In this document: positions 1-8,137 of the stretch, in pieces
Numbering within the stretch: position 1 is the first letter of the stretch
Layout of the letters: every line of letters starts with the position of its first letter
Assembly (NCBI GenBank): GCA_001596155.1
Contig: CP014771.1
Span: 4,898,001-4,962,000, forward strand
Origin: Hymenobacter psoromatis
Lineage (GTDB): Bacteria > Bacteroidota > Bacteroidia > Cytophagales > Hymenobacteraceae
Direction of reading: 5' to 3'
Length of the DNA: 64,000 bases
Program-made: the position numbers and the translations under genes
Notes under the pieces: generated by a model
Databases searched by the model: none
Told to the model about the DNA's origin: nothing
Seen by the model: only the letters and a program-made list of their open reading frames with translations

Positions 1-2
1 GC

Positions 3-884
3 AGCGTGCGCCGTCGCGTGGTGGTGTTCGATGGCAACGCGCCCACCGACTTTGCCCTGACCGTGAAGGAGGCCCAGCGGCCCCACCCGCTCAACTTCGT
101 GCAGGTGAATTATGGCAACGGCCCGCACCCCATCACGCAGCTCAACGGCCCCATTCTGTATGACAAAACCATCCCCGACGTGGTGTTCAGCTTCAACACC
201 AACGCCATCGACGAGAGCCGCGACCTCTACGGCCGGCAATATCTGACGATGGACGTGCGGACCGTGGACGACAAGGGCAACCTCATCGACCAGCGCACCG
301 TGGACCAGCTCGTCATTTGCCCCGGCGAGGCGTCGCCGCGCTACGCCTACTACCAGGGCAGCGACTGCCAGGCGGGCAATTTCAGCCTCAACAACATCTT
401 GGGCCGCAAAACCTACGACCTCGACGCCTGGTACCGCATCATCATCACCGTGCGCGACGATGCCAAGCAGTACAGCACCAAGGGCTACTCGCAGCAGGTG
501 GAATTGGTGTTGCGCCGCCACGTCAACTTCGACGTGAACGTGAGCTTCCCGGCGGGCCTGCTCACCAAGGTGCAGGGCGTGGATGGCTACGGCAGCTTCA
601 GCGGCATCAGCCTGGCCACGCTGGCGCAGCTCAGCTTCTATGCCCCCGACAAAATAAACCGGCAGCGCCCCTACCGCATCGGGGCCGGCTTCGTGGCCCT
701 GAACGCCTTCAACCTATCCCAAAATGCCACCGGCCGCGACCTGGGCATCGTGGTGCTGGGCTCCGTCACGCCCATCCGCACCGGGGCGCGGCTCACGTTT
801 CCGCTCTACCTGGGCGGCGGCTATTTGCTGTCGGCGGGCAAGCCGTTCTTCCTGCTCGGGCCGGGCATCGGGGTCACGTTGTAG
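3..884 (+). CDS. C-terminal part of an outer-membrane-type protein, function unknown
   Basis: The reading frame is open from the window edge, so the true start lies upstream; the GTG at position 6 is only the first possible internal start. The visible 290 residues contain beta-strand-rich segments and end in alternating hydrophobic and glycine-rich stretches (RTGARLTFPLYLGGGYLL, then PFFLLGPGIGVTL), which resemble the last strands of a small outer-membrane barrel. No catalytic motif is visible. The stop codon TAG at 882-884 lies at the edge of a G-run followed by GTAGGG, the recurrent motif of this window. A surface or envelope role is inference only; I do not recognise the family. Confidence 0.75.
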   Translation, partial: SVRRRVVVFDGNAPTDFALTVKEAQRPHPLNFVQVNYGNGPHPITQLNGPILYDKTIPDVVFSFNTNAIDESRDLYGRQYLTMDVRTVDDKGNLIDQRTVDQLVICPGEASPRYAYYQGSDCQAGNFSLNNILGRKTYDLDAWYRIIITVRDDAKQYSTKGYSQQVELVLRRHVNFDVNVSFPAGLLTKVQGVDGYGSFSGISLATLAQLSFYAPDKINRQRPYRIGAGFVALNAFNLSQNATGRDLGIVVLGSVTPIRTGARLTFPLYLGGGYLLSAGKPFFLLGPGIGVTL

Positions 885-928
885 GGGGGGTAGGGAGTTA
901 GCCCCGCCCGGCGCTGCGGCGGGCTGCC

Positions 929-1003
929 GGCTTTTTCGCCGGCTGTCCGCTCGTCGTTCGCGCCGCTCGTCCTTTCAAAGAGCGGACAGCCGGCGAAAAA
1001 GCC
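929..1003. terminator. Inverted repeat, likely terminator
   Basis: A perfect 24-base inverted repeat (929-952 with 980-1003) encloses a 27-base loop between two convergent-sense genes on the plus strand. Each arm carries a run of five T or A bases. It can fold into a strong hairpin after the gene ending at 884. It could equally be a mobile palindromic repeat. Confidence 0.5.
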
Positions 1004-1039
1004 GCCCGCCCGCCCGGATACTCCGCCCCCATACGTTTC

Positions 1040-2245
1040 ATGCCAATGCTTATCTACTTCCTGTCCCGCCGCGTGGCCTCGGCTCAGGATAGCACGCTTA
1101 CCCGGCTCATCCATCAGAACCAGTACGCGCTTACCCCCCAGGGCAGCCAGTTCAGCGGCCCCGGCTGGGACAAGCTGCGGGCTTCCATCCAAAAAAGTCA
1201 ATTTGTCTTACTTGGCGAAGACCACGGCACGGCCCAGATTCCGCAGTTTGCCGCCGCCGTGGCGCGGGAGTTCAGGCCGGCCGTGTTTGTGGCGGAAGTG
1301 GACCCTTACGTAGCCCAGACCCTTACGCAGCTGGCGGCCCAGCCCGGCTTGCCCACCGCCTACGCCCGGCAGTATCCGCAGGCGCTGTGTTTCTACGACT
1401 GGCGCGAAGAGTTTGAGCTGATTCGGAGTCTGCGGGCGCAGCAGGTGCGCCTCGTGGGCCTAGACCAAGTGTTTCTGGCCAATGCCGCGCCTACCTACGC
1501 CCGGCTGGCCAGCGAGGTAAAAAGCAAAACGGCCAAAGCCTACTTTCAGCGCCGCGCCACCGCCTTCCAGGCCCGCGACCAGGCCAACGAGCGCCTGGGC
1601 AAAAAGGACTATATACTGGCTAGCCAGCCCGCCGCCGCCCTCGACAGCCTGCGCACGCTCACCCAAGGCGAAAGTCCCGCCGTGCGGCAGCTGGTGCAGG
1701 ATTACGCCGCGAGCTACGCCATCTACCAGAGCCAGTTTAAGGGCACGGGCGGCCACCAGGAACGCCTCAACCTGATGCGCCGCCACTTGCTGCAAGAGTT
1801 TCAGCGCTACCAGCCGGCCACCACCCAGCCAGTATCCAAGATGCTGTTCAAGTTCGGGGACGCGCACCTAGCGCGGGGCCTCAGTCCCATTACTGGGGAT
1901 GATTTTTACGATGTGGGCAACCTCGCGCAAGACCTCGCCCAGGCTCAGGACCAAACTTCCCTGCACCTGTACGTAGCTGGCCGGCAAGGCAGCGCCGCCA
2001 TCAGCCTCAACCCTACCTTTCCCGACAAAATAGCCCGCACCTACGCCGCCACCGACAAACCAAAGCTCCAGCTATTCTTTGCCCAAATGAGCAGCCCGGC
2101 CTGGTCGGTTTTCGACCTGCGCCCCGCCCGCCGCGCGCTCACTGCCGGCACGCTGCACCTGGCCAGCCCTGGCCTCCAGCGTATCATTCAGGGCTACGAC
2201 TACCTCGTCGTCATCCCCGAAACCACCGCCAGCCACCCCATGTAA
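1040..2245 (+). CDS. TraB/ChaN (Tiki-superfamily)-like protein
   Basis: A 401-residue protein. After a short hydrophobic N-terminus (MLIYFLSRR then ASAQ, a plausible but short signal peptide), it has the motif LLGEDHGTAQIP, followed by FVAEVDPYVAQTL. The pattern of a conserved glutamate and histidine in a GExHG loop, then a second glutamate on a strand, is seen in the Tiki/TraB/ChaN and erythromycin-esterase-like folds. A late histidine lies in KFGDAHLARGL. Family members include metal-dependent proteases and haem-binding lipoproteins; the substrate here is unknown. The ATG at 1040 leaves a short signal peptide, so the start could be misplaced. It stands alone between two inverted-repeat-containing spacers. 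Confidence 0.7.
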   Translation: MPMLIYFLSRRVASAQDSTLTRLIHQNQYALTPQGSQFSGPGWDKLRASIQKSQFVLLGEDHGTAQIPQFAAAVAREFRPAVFVAEVDPYVAQTLTQLAAQPGLPTAYARQYPQALCFYDWREEFELIRSLRAQQVRLVGLDQVFLANAAPTYARLASEVKSKTAKAYFQRRATAFQARDQANERLGKKDYILASQPAAALDSLRTLTQGESPAVRQLVQDYAASYAIYQSQFKGTGGHQERLNLMRRHLLQEFQRYQPATTQPVSKMLFKFGDAHLARGLSPITGDDFYDVGNLAQDLAQAQDQTSLHLYVAGRQGSAAISLNPTFPDKIARTYAATDKPKLQLFFAQMSSPAWSVFDLRPARRALTAGTLHLASPGLQRIIQGYDYLVVIPETTASHPM

Positions 2246-2341
2246 CGAAGTAGGGTGCGGAGCTGGCCCCACAACCCCGAAACTGCATTCGGCCAGCCGC
2301 AGCCGTCCATCTCCTGCCCCGAGCAGCGTGTCGGCGGTCAA

Positions 2342-2436
2342 GAGTAGGATATCTTTTAACCCGAGTAGGATATCTGCCATAGAAAGCAGCCTGTCGGGTA
2401 CCCTAAGTAGGATATTTGCGAGACAGAGTAGGATAT
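2342..2436 (-). repeat. 21-bp tandem minisatellite (GAGTAGGATAT core)
   Basis: The string AGTAGGATAT starts at about 2343, 2364, 2406 and 2427, spaced 21, 42 and 21 bases apart; a degenerate copy fills the middle slot. Because 21 is a multiple of three, the minus-strand frame running 2455 to 2072 reads through as seven-residue repeats of the form xDILLxx (ANILLRV, PDRLLSM, ADILLGL, KDILLLT, ADTLLGA). That frame overlaps the 3' end of the neighbouring gene and has no clear promoter or signal, so I list the region as a repeat rather than a gene. Confidence 0.7.
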
Positions 2437-2524
2437 ATACGGGTCGGAGCGGCATTTCTTCAACTTATGAAGGCCTTTCTGCTCGGAATAGGAGCTAGCT
2501 GCCGACATCTTTCAACCTAAAACC

Positions 2525-4657
2525 CTACCAGCGCCAGCCCACCACGGCCCCGCCGTAATAATTGCGCCCCGGCGCGGGCTCGAAGGAGCGTCCGCCGAAG
2601 GCGTTCAGGTCGTTGCCGAGGCTGTAGCGGCGATTGGTGGCGTTGGCTACCCCCCCGTAAAGTTCCAATTGAAGCTGGCCCAGCGTGCGCCGCCAGCCGG
2701 CCCGGCTGCCCGCCACCCAGTAGCCGGCCGCGTAGTCGGTGTTGGCATCGTTGAGGGGTAGGGCGGATTGGTGGCTGATGGTGGGGCTGAGGTAGAAGCC
2801 CTGCGCCTGGCTGAAATCCAGGCCCGCGCTGAGCGTGTGCGGCGCGGTGCCGGTGAGCTGGTTGCCGCCGTAGGCTTGCCCGGTGGCCGATTCGTACGTG
2901 CCAAACCGAAAGTAATTGTAGGCGTAGCTGGCCCAGGCGCGCAGGCCCGCCGCCGGGCTGTCTGCGTCGGGGGGGGTAGGGGGCTGCCAGAGGTAGCCGT
3001 TGGCCGCCACCTCGGCCCCGCGCTGGTGGGTGGTGCCGGCGTTGGCGAAGAGCTGGATGCCCTGCGCGTTGGAGCGCGAAACGATGGTATTGCGCAGCTC
3101 CAAATCAAACAGCGCCACGTCGAAATTCAGCCGGCCGCCCAGCAGCGTGCCCCGGCTGCCCACCTCGTAGCTGGTGCCGCGCTCGGCCTGCAAGTCGCGG
3201 CTGATGGTGCCGTCCGAAGGCCGCAACTCGGCCTCGGTGGGCGGCGAAAAGCCGGTGCTCACGTCAGCGTAGGCCGAAATATTGCTGCTCAATTCCTTGA
3301 GCAACGCCAGGCGCGGCGACACCTGGGGCCGGAAATCGCGCCCTACCCCGTAGCCCGTGGGGTTGGCGGCGGCCGACGAGATTCGGTCAATCTGGTAGCG
3401 CAGGCGGTTGTAGCTGGCCCCGGCCGTGAGCAGGAAGCCGGCCGGCAGCTCGTAATCCGCTTGCGCAAAGACGAAGCCCGTGCGGGTCCGTATCTCGTCG
3501 TCGTAGCGCAGCGTAGTGGGCGCGCCGCCCACGTTGAGGTAGCTGCGCGAATCGGTGAACGAGGCTTGAAACTCGCCGCCGCCCTGCACCCGCAGCACTC
3601 GCCCGGCCAGCCGGCCCCGGTAGTGCAGCGCCGCCCGCCCGCCGCCGCCCAGAATGGCATCGCGCTCCCAATCCACGAGATAAGGCGTTTGCACGCTCGT
3701 GTTACGGCCGTAGAGCGTGGCCACCGTGCGCCAGTTGTCGGAAATCCGGTACTCATGCGTGACGCCCAGCAAGCCGGTTTGCGAAGCGTAGCTGGCCCGC
3801 TGGGTCACCGTGCCGGGGCCGGTTGGCGCGTCGGGCCGCGCCTGGCGCGAGTCCTGCCCGAACTCGGCGCGGGTGAGGCCGCCCGGCAATTGATAATACA
3901 AATCGGTGTAGAGCGCGTGCACGGCCAGCGTCTGCCGGTCGGTGGGCGAGGTTTGGCCATCGAGGGCGAACACGTCGCGGCGCAGCGCGCTCTGCTCGCG
4001 GTAGCCGTGCAGCTGCTGGTGCGCGTATTGGGCGCGAAAATAATCGCCGTTCGCCTTGCTCGTTTCCACCGAGGCCGTGAAGCGCCGCAGCCCGAACGAG
4101 CCCACCGAGTAGCCCACCTGCGCCCGGCCCTGGCCCACCGCGCCGGCGGAGGCCAGGGGGGTAGGGCGGCGGTTTTCGAGGCGCACCACGCCGCCCGTGC
4201 CGGCCCCGTACACGCTGCCCGCCGGCCCCTTCAGCACCTCGATGCGCCCGATTTGCGCCGGGTCCAGGATGTTGAGCGGGCTCGTGCCATTCGCCTCCGT
4301 AAACGGAATGTCGAAGTAATACATTTTCACATTGCGCACCCCAAACGGCGAGCGCAGCGTGCTGCCCCGCACGCTGATGCGGTAGCTGCCCGTGGCCCGC
4401 TCCTCCAGCCGCACGCCCGGCAGCGTATTCACCGCCGAAGCCAGCGAGCTTTCATTAAACCGCTGAATAATCGTCTGGTCAAGCACGCCCACCGCCGCCG
4501 CCGTGCACCGCAGCGGCAGCCGCTCGCCGTAGCCCACCACGGTAGCGGCGGGCAGGGCGCGGGCGTTCAGCGTATCGGGGGGACTCGGGGCGCGCTGCGC
4601 CGCCAGGCGCAGGGCTGGTAGCAGCAGTAGGGATAGCAGGGAATAGCGTGGCAGCAT
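2525..4657 (-). CDS. TonB-dependent receptor
   Basis: Outer-membrane active transporter of 710 residues, energised by TonB. The ATG at 4657 is chosen because it opens a typical signal peptide (MLPRYSLLSLLLLPALRLAAQ region); a longer frame to 4732 adds a charged, unlikely N-terminus. The plug domain (about residues 40-160) shows the classic SVRGSTLRSPFGVRN, IGRIEVLKGPAGSVYGAG and GGVVRLENRR elements. The rest is a long beta-barrel ending in an aromatic C-terminus (VVGWRW). There is no carboxypeptidase-like or SusC N-terminal extension, so it resembles siderophore or small-ligand receptors rather than SusC. The ligand is unknown. It faces away from the barrel gene at 4951 across a 36-base inverted repeat. 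Confidence 0.9.
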   Translation of the reverse strand: MLPRYSLLSLLLLPALRLAAQRAPSPPDTLNARALPAATVVGYGERLPLRCTAAAVGVLDQTIIQRFNESSLASAVNTLPGVRLEERATGSYRISVRGSTLRSPFGVRNVKMYYFDIPFTEANGTSPLNILDPAQIGRIEVLKGPAGSVYGAGTGGVVRLENRRPTPLASAGAVGQGRAQVGYSVGSFGLRRFTASVETSKANGDYFRAQYAHQQLHGYREQSALRRDVFALDGQTSPTDRQTLAVHALYTDLYYQLPGGLTRAEFGQDSRQARPDAPTGPGTVTQRASYASQTGLLGVTHEYRISDNWRTVATLYGRNTSVQTPYLVDWERDAILGGGGRAALHYRGRLAGRVLRVQGGGEFQASFTDSRSYLNVGGAPTTLRYDDEIRTRTGFVFAQADYELPAGFLLTAGASYNRLRYQIDRISSAAANPTGYGVGRDFRPQVSPRLALLKELSSNISAYADVSTGFSPPTEAELRPSDGTISRDLQAERGTSYEVGSRGTLLGGRLNFDVALFDLELRNTIVSRSNAQGIQLFANAGTTHQRGAEVAANGYLWQPPTPPDADSPAAGLRAWASYAYNYFRFGTYESATGQAYGGNQLTGTAPHTLSAGLDFSQAQGFYLSPTISHQSALPLNDANTDYAAGYWVAGSRAGWRRTLGQLQLELYGGVANATNRRYSLGNDLNAFGGRSFEPAPGRNYYGGAVVGWRW

Positions 4658-4744
4658 GAAGGCATAACGAGGTTGCTTCGCCAAACGGTTAGGGTGGGGT
4701 AGGGGTTGGCGAAAGTGTCGGCGCGCCGGCAACTTCTTTGTAAA

Positions 4745-4832
4745 GTAGGGTGCGGGGCTTGCCCCCGCCCGTCGTTGAACAATGCTTATGCGAGTCGTTC
4801 AACGATGGGCGGGGGCAAGCCCCGCACCCTAC
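4745..4832. repeat. Long inverted repeat between divergent genes
   Basis: Arms of 36 bases (4745-4780 and 4797-4832) match with one mismatch around a 16-base loop. The arms begin GTAGGGTGCGGGGCTTGCC and resemble the outer ends of the repeats at 16541 and 62294. It lies between two divergently transcribed genes, so it is unlikely to be a simple terminator; a palindromic mobile repeat is more likely. Confidence 0.75.
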
Positions 4833-4917
4833 GCCACCCAGTGCTGTACTGCTGCCAGACAACCACTACAAGCAACCAGCTTCCCCCACGGCCCAAAATC
4901 CCCACAGAATCGGCCAG

Positions 4918-4925
4918 TAGTTTTG
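4918..4925 (+). promoter_or_regulatory. Possible -7 promoter element
   Basis: TAGTTTTG fits the Bacteroidota -7 consensus TAnnTTTG and lies 25 bases before the ATG at 4951. I see no good TTG about 20 bases further upstream, so this is only a candidate for the outer-membrane barrel gene. Confidence 0.4.
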
Positions 4926-4950
4926 CGCTTTATTCAGAGGTTGCTATCCC

Positions 4951-7440
4951 ATGTCGTTTATTAAAAAAATTACCGCCCCGCTAGCTCTACTGGCGCTACT
5001 CAGTGCGCCCGCGCTGGCCCAAACCCAGGCCGGCGCGGTGCGCGGCACGCTGCTCGATGCCGCCACCGGCCAGCCGATTCCCTTCGCCTCCGTGGTGCTG
5101 CTGCGCCTGCCCGACTCCACGGCCGTGGCCGATGTGCAGACGACGGAAGCCGGCGTTTTTGCGCTGGAAAAGCTGAAGCTTGGTGCCTACGTGCTGCGCG
5201 CCAACGTGCTGGGCTACCGGGTGGGTAGGCGGGGAGTAACCTTGAGCAGCGCCGCGCTGGTGGCGCAGCTCGGCAGCCTGCGCCTGCGCCCGGCCGCCAC
5301 CCGCCTCACCGAAGTGGTGGTGACGGCCGAGCGACCGCCCGTGAGCACCGACCTCGACAAGCGGGTGGTGAACGTGGCCAAGGACCTCACCGCCGTCGGC
5401 GGCACCGCCACCGATGTGCTCCAGAACGTGCCCTCGGTGGCCGTGGACCAGACCGGCGCGGTGAGCGTGCGCGGTAAGAGCGGCGTCACCATCTTCATTG
5501 ATGGCAAGCCAACCGGGGCGGCGGGCGGTGCGGGTGGCGGCAGCCTCGACCAGATTCCGGCCAGCAGCATCGACCGGATTGAGGTGATTACCAACCCCTC
5601 GGCGCGCTACGACGCGGCCGGTTCGGCGGGCATTATCAACATCATTCTCAAGAAAAACCAGCGCGACGGCTTCAATGGCGTGGCTTCGGGTGGGGTAGGG
5701 ACGCGCAATAAGTACAACACCTCGCTCACGCTCAACTACCGCAAGGGCAAACTGAACGCTTTTGGCTCGTATGATTTCCGGCGCGACCCGCGCTTCACCA
5801 ACGGCAGCCTGGACCAGGCGACCACCGGCCCGGTGCTCGATTCCGCCACCGGCCAGCCCACCACCACCGACCACACGCTGTTTCTGCACCAGAGCCGCCA
5901 GGGCCAGACCGCCCAAACCTCGCACGCCGTGCGCGTGGGTCTGGAATACGCCCTACCCCACGACCAGACCCTGACGCTGGCCGCCCAGCCACGCTTCAAT
6001 ACCTACCAGAACGACGAAACCATCCTGTCGCGCCAGCAGGACCAGACCCTCAACCAGCCGGTGTACGTGGGCACCAGCGACCGCCAGAACGCCAGCCTGG
6101 GCCACAACAACTCGGCTGATTTTACCTTCGACTACCGCCGCCTATGGCCCACCCGGCCCGGCCGCGAGCTGTCGGCCGGGGCCGTGTACACGCCGCTTTC
6201 GGCTGATAATAACCTGGCTGCCAACCTGCGCTACCTCGGCGATGGCACCGCGGCTACTCAGCAGCAGGCTTTTCACACGTCCCTGCACCAGGGCGCGGCG
6301 CAGGTCGATTTTACGCAGCCGCTGGGCGAAAAAGGGCGTTTTGAAACCGGGGCCAAAAGCACCTGGCAGCGCTCCGACAACCGCTACGATTTCAGCAGCA
6401 CCGCCACCAGCGCCAGCCCGGCGCTGGCGCAGCAGTCGGTTTTTTTGTATCAGGAATACGTGCAGGCGCTCTATGCCAGCCTGGGTGGCGAGCTGGGCAA
6501 GCTGCGCTACCAAGGCGGCCTGCGCCTGGAGCAAACTAACACCCACGGCCAGCAGCAGCAAACGGGCGAAGAGTTTCGGCGCAGCTACCTCAACCTTTTT
6601 CCGAGCGGCACGCTGGCCTACGGGCTGCCCCGCGAGCAGCAGGTGCAGCTCAGCTACTCGCGCCGGGTGCAGCGCCCCAACCAGGGTGAGCTGAACCCCT
6701 TCCTCGACCGCTCCGACCCGCTGAACCTGCGCGCCGGCAACCCCGCCCTGCTGCCCGAGTACGAGGGCCAGGCCGAGCTGGGCTACCAAAAAGGCTTCGC
6801 CAACAAAGCCTCGGTGGCCGTGACGGGTTTTTACAGCCTCGAAACCCAGACGATTACCAACTTCCGGCAGGTTATCAGCGACCCGCTCACCGGCAACCAG
6901 GTGACGAGCAGCAGTCGCCTCAACATCGGCCAGGAAACCAACTACGGGCTGGAATTGGTGGGCTCCCTACCCCTCGCCGCGTGGTGGAAGCTGAGCGGCT
7001 CGGCCTCCGTCTTCCGCCGCCTCGTGCGCACCACGCTGCTGGCCTCCGACTACACCAACAGCAACATCGTGGGCACGGCTCGCCTCAACTCGACCTTCAC
7101 GCCCATCAAGAAGCTTGATATTCAGGTGTCGCTCAACTACCGCTCGCCGGTGGTCACGGCCCAGGGCCGCCGCCTCACCTCCGTTAATACCGACCTCGCC
7201 GCCAAGTACAGCTTCCTACCCCAGGACCGCGGCACTATCACGCTGCGCGTGTCGGACGTGTTCAACACCTTGCAATACAACTTCCTGGCCTACGCCCCCG
7301 GCCTCGACTCACGCAGCTACAATAAACGCGAGTCGCGGATAGCCTTCCTCAATTTCAGCTACCGCTTCGGCCGCGATGGGGAGGCGGCGAAATCCAAGCG
7401 CAAAGAGGAAAAGGACGATGCCGGCCGGGGGTTTGAGTAG
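4951..7440 (+). CDS. TonB-dependent / outer-membrane beta-barrel family protein
   Basis: An 829-residue outer-membrane protein. Residues 1-23 are a signal peptide (LALLALLSAPALAQ). About 28-115 form a carboxypeptidase-regulatory-like beta domain (GTLLDAATGQPIPFASVVL). About 125-240 are plug-like (TDVLQNVPSVAVDQTGAVSV, GVTIFIDGKPTG, IDRIEVITNPSARYDAAGSA, GIINIILKK), and the remainder is a large barrel of the OMP_b-brl_3 type. Members of this family are often called TonB-dependent receptors but substrates are rarely known. The C-terminus is basic (KSKRKEEKDDAGRGFE) and lacks the usual terminal aromatic residue. A candidate -7 element lies just upstream. Confidence 0.88.
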   Translation: MSFIKKITAPLALLALLSAPALAQTQAGAVRGTLLDAATGQPIPFASVVLLRLPDSTAVADVQTTEAGVFALEKLKLGAYVLRANVLGYRVGRRGVTLSSAALVAQLGSLRLRPAATRLTEVVVTAERPPVSTDLDKRVVNVAKDLTAVGGTATDVLQNVPSVAVDQTGAVSVRGKSGVTIFIDGKPTGAAGGAGGGSLDQIPASSIDRIEVITNPSARYDAAGSAGIINIILKKNQRDGFNGVASGGVGTRNKYNTSLTLNYRKGKLNAFGSYDFRRDPRFTNGSLDQATTGPVLDSATGQPTTTDHTLFLHQSRQGQTAQTSHAVRVGLEYALPHDQTLTLAAQPRFNTYQNDETILSRQQDQTLNQPVYVGTSDRQNASLGHNNSADFTFDYRRLWPTRPGRELSAGAVYTPLSADNNLAANLRYLGDGTAATQQQAFHTSLHQGAAQVDFTQPLGEKGRFETGAKSTWQRSDNRYDFSSTATSASPALAQQSVFLYQEYVQALYASLGGELGKLRYQGGLRLEQTNTHGQQQQTGEEFRRSYLNLFPSGTLAYGLPREQQVQLSYSRRVQRPNQGELNPFLDRSDPLNLRAGNPALLPEYEGQAELGYQKGFANKASVAVTGFYSLETQTITNFRQVISDPLTGNQVTSSSRLNIGQETNYGLELVGSLPLAAWWKLSGSASVFRRLVRTTLLASDYTNSNIVGTARLNSTFTPIKKLDIQVSLNYRSPVVTAQGRRLTSVNTDLAAKYSFLPQDRGTITLRVSDVFNTLQYNFLAYAPGLDSRSYNKRESRIAFLNFSYRFGRDGEAAKSKRKEEKDDAGRGFE

Positions 7441-7474
7441 AAGACAGGGTAGCAACAATATTGAAAACTCGCTA

Positions 7475-7879
7475 ATGAGCCTTTATAATGTCGATTTCGA
7501 CCAGATTTTAGCGCTTGATGAACAGCGCGCCGCCTTACTTGCAGCCCTAACCTGTGAAAAAATATACCCGAATTATTCGCAATTCAACCGAGAGGCAAAA
7601 TGGAGAAATGTCGAAGATTTAGCAAAGGCTGTTGAATTTCTTTATACAGCCGCTATTGATGGAAAGTGGTCTCAAAAAGCTGCTAAAAAAGCGCAGATTA
7701 ACGTTGGAGAATCAATCCCAGATATTGATAATTTTATTGAGTATAACAGTGTTGGCTATGCTTTTGATGCATCCTTAGCAATAGATGCAGCATTAAGCTT
7801 CCTGGTTACTGATGATAAGCAGCACGTTATTGACTGTGTCACACATGCGCTCAATACTGTAGATATGTTTGTCCAATAA
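7475..7879 (+). CDS. DUF416 (YjaG-like) family protein
   Basis: A 134-residue protein. The segment LTCEKIYPNYSQFNR followed by a predicted helix (VEDLAKAVEFLYTAA) matches the DUF416/YjaG family, whose biochemical role is unknown. A helical C-terminus with an acidic patch (NVGESIPDIDN) completes it. I start at the ATG at 7475 because the longer frame to 7376 overlaps the preceding gene out of phase and adds a basic tail unlike the family. Base composition is clearly lower in G+C than both neighbours, and several codons rare nearby are used, which suggests recent transfer together with the next short frame. Confidence 0.8.
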   Translation: MSLYNVDFDQILALDEQRAALLAALTCEKIYPNYSQFNREAKWRNVEDLAKAVEFLYTAAIDGKWSQKAAKKAQINVGESIPDIDNFIEYNSVGYAFDASLAIDAALSFLVTDDKQHVIDCVTHALNTVDMFVQ

Positions 7880-8083
7880 TTGAATGACTTGGACCCAAAT
7901 CGACCTGACTTAAATCAGGTAGTTGATGATAGCCAGTACATGCAACATGAAAGTCAGCGGCAGCAAGGTCTACTGGCGTTGTTAGCGAAAACACAGGCGC
8001 TAACACCCGAACTTGTATCAATGCTTCGCCAAGAACAGAAGCTGACTGAGGCAATGATTAATCTTAATTTACTGCCAGCGTAG
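7880..8083 (+). CDS. Small hypothetical protein next to DUF416 gene
   Basis: A 67-residue frame starting with TTG directly after the stop of the DUF416 gene; an internal ATG at 7940 is an alternative start. The sequence is hydrophilic and helical (QQGLLALLAKTQALTPEL) and shares the low G+C composition of the gene before it. I do not recognise it. Tight coupling to the DUF416 frame and the shared composition make translation plausible, but the non-ATG start and short length keep confidence low. Confidence 0.35.
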   Translation: MNDLDPNRPDLNQVVDDSQYMQHESQRQQGLLALLAKTQALTPELVSMLRQEQKLTEAMINLNLLPA

Positions 8084-8137
8084 CCAATTCCCTGCATCTG
8101 ACGCAAATACCGCGCGTTATCCTTAATTCAAGGGGGA

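Noticed and set aside
2072..2455. 127-residue frame with heptad repeats as a gene
   Set aside because: It overlaps the 3' end of a clear gene and lacks promoter or signal; kept as a repeat and a finding only.
2768..4621. 617-residue plus-strand open frame
   Set aside because: It is the antisense of the TonB receptor; it is Ala/Gly/Arg-rich without motifs, as expected in GC-rich DNA.
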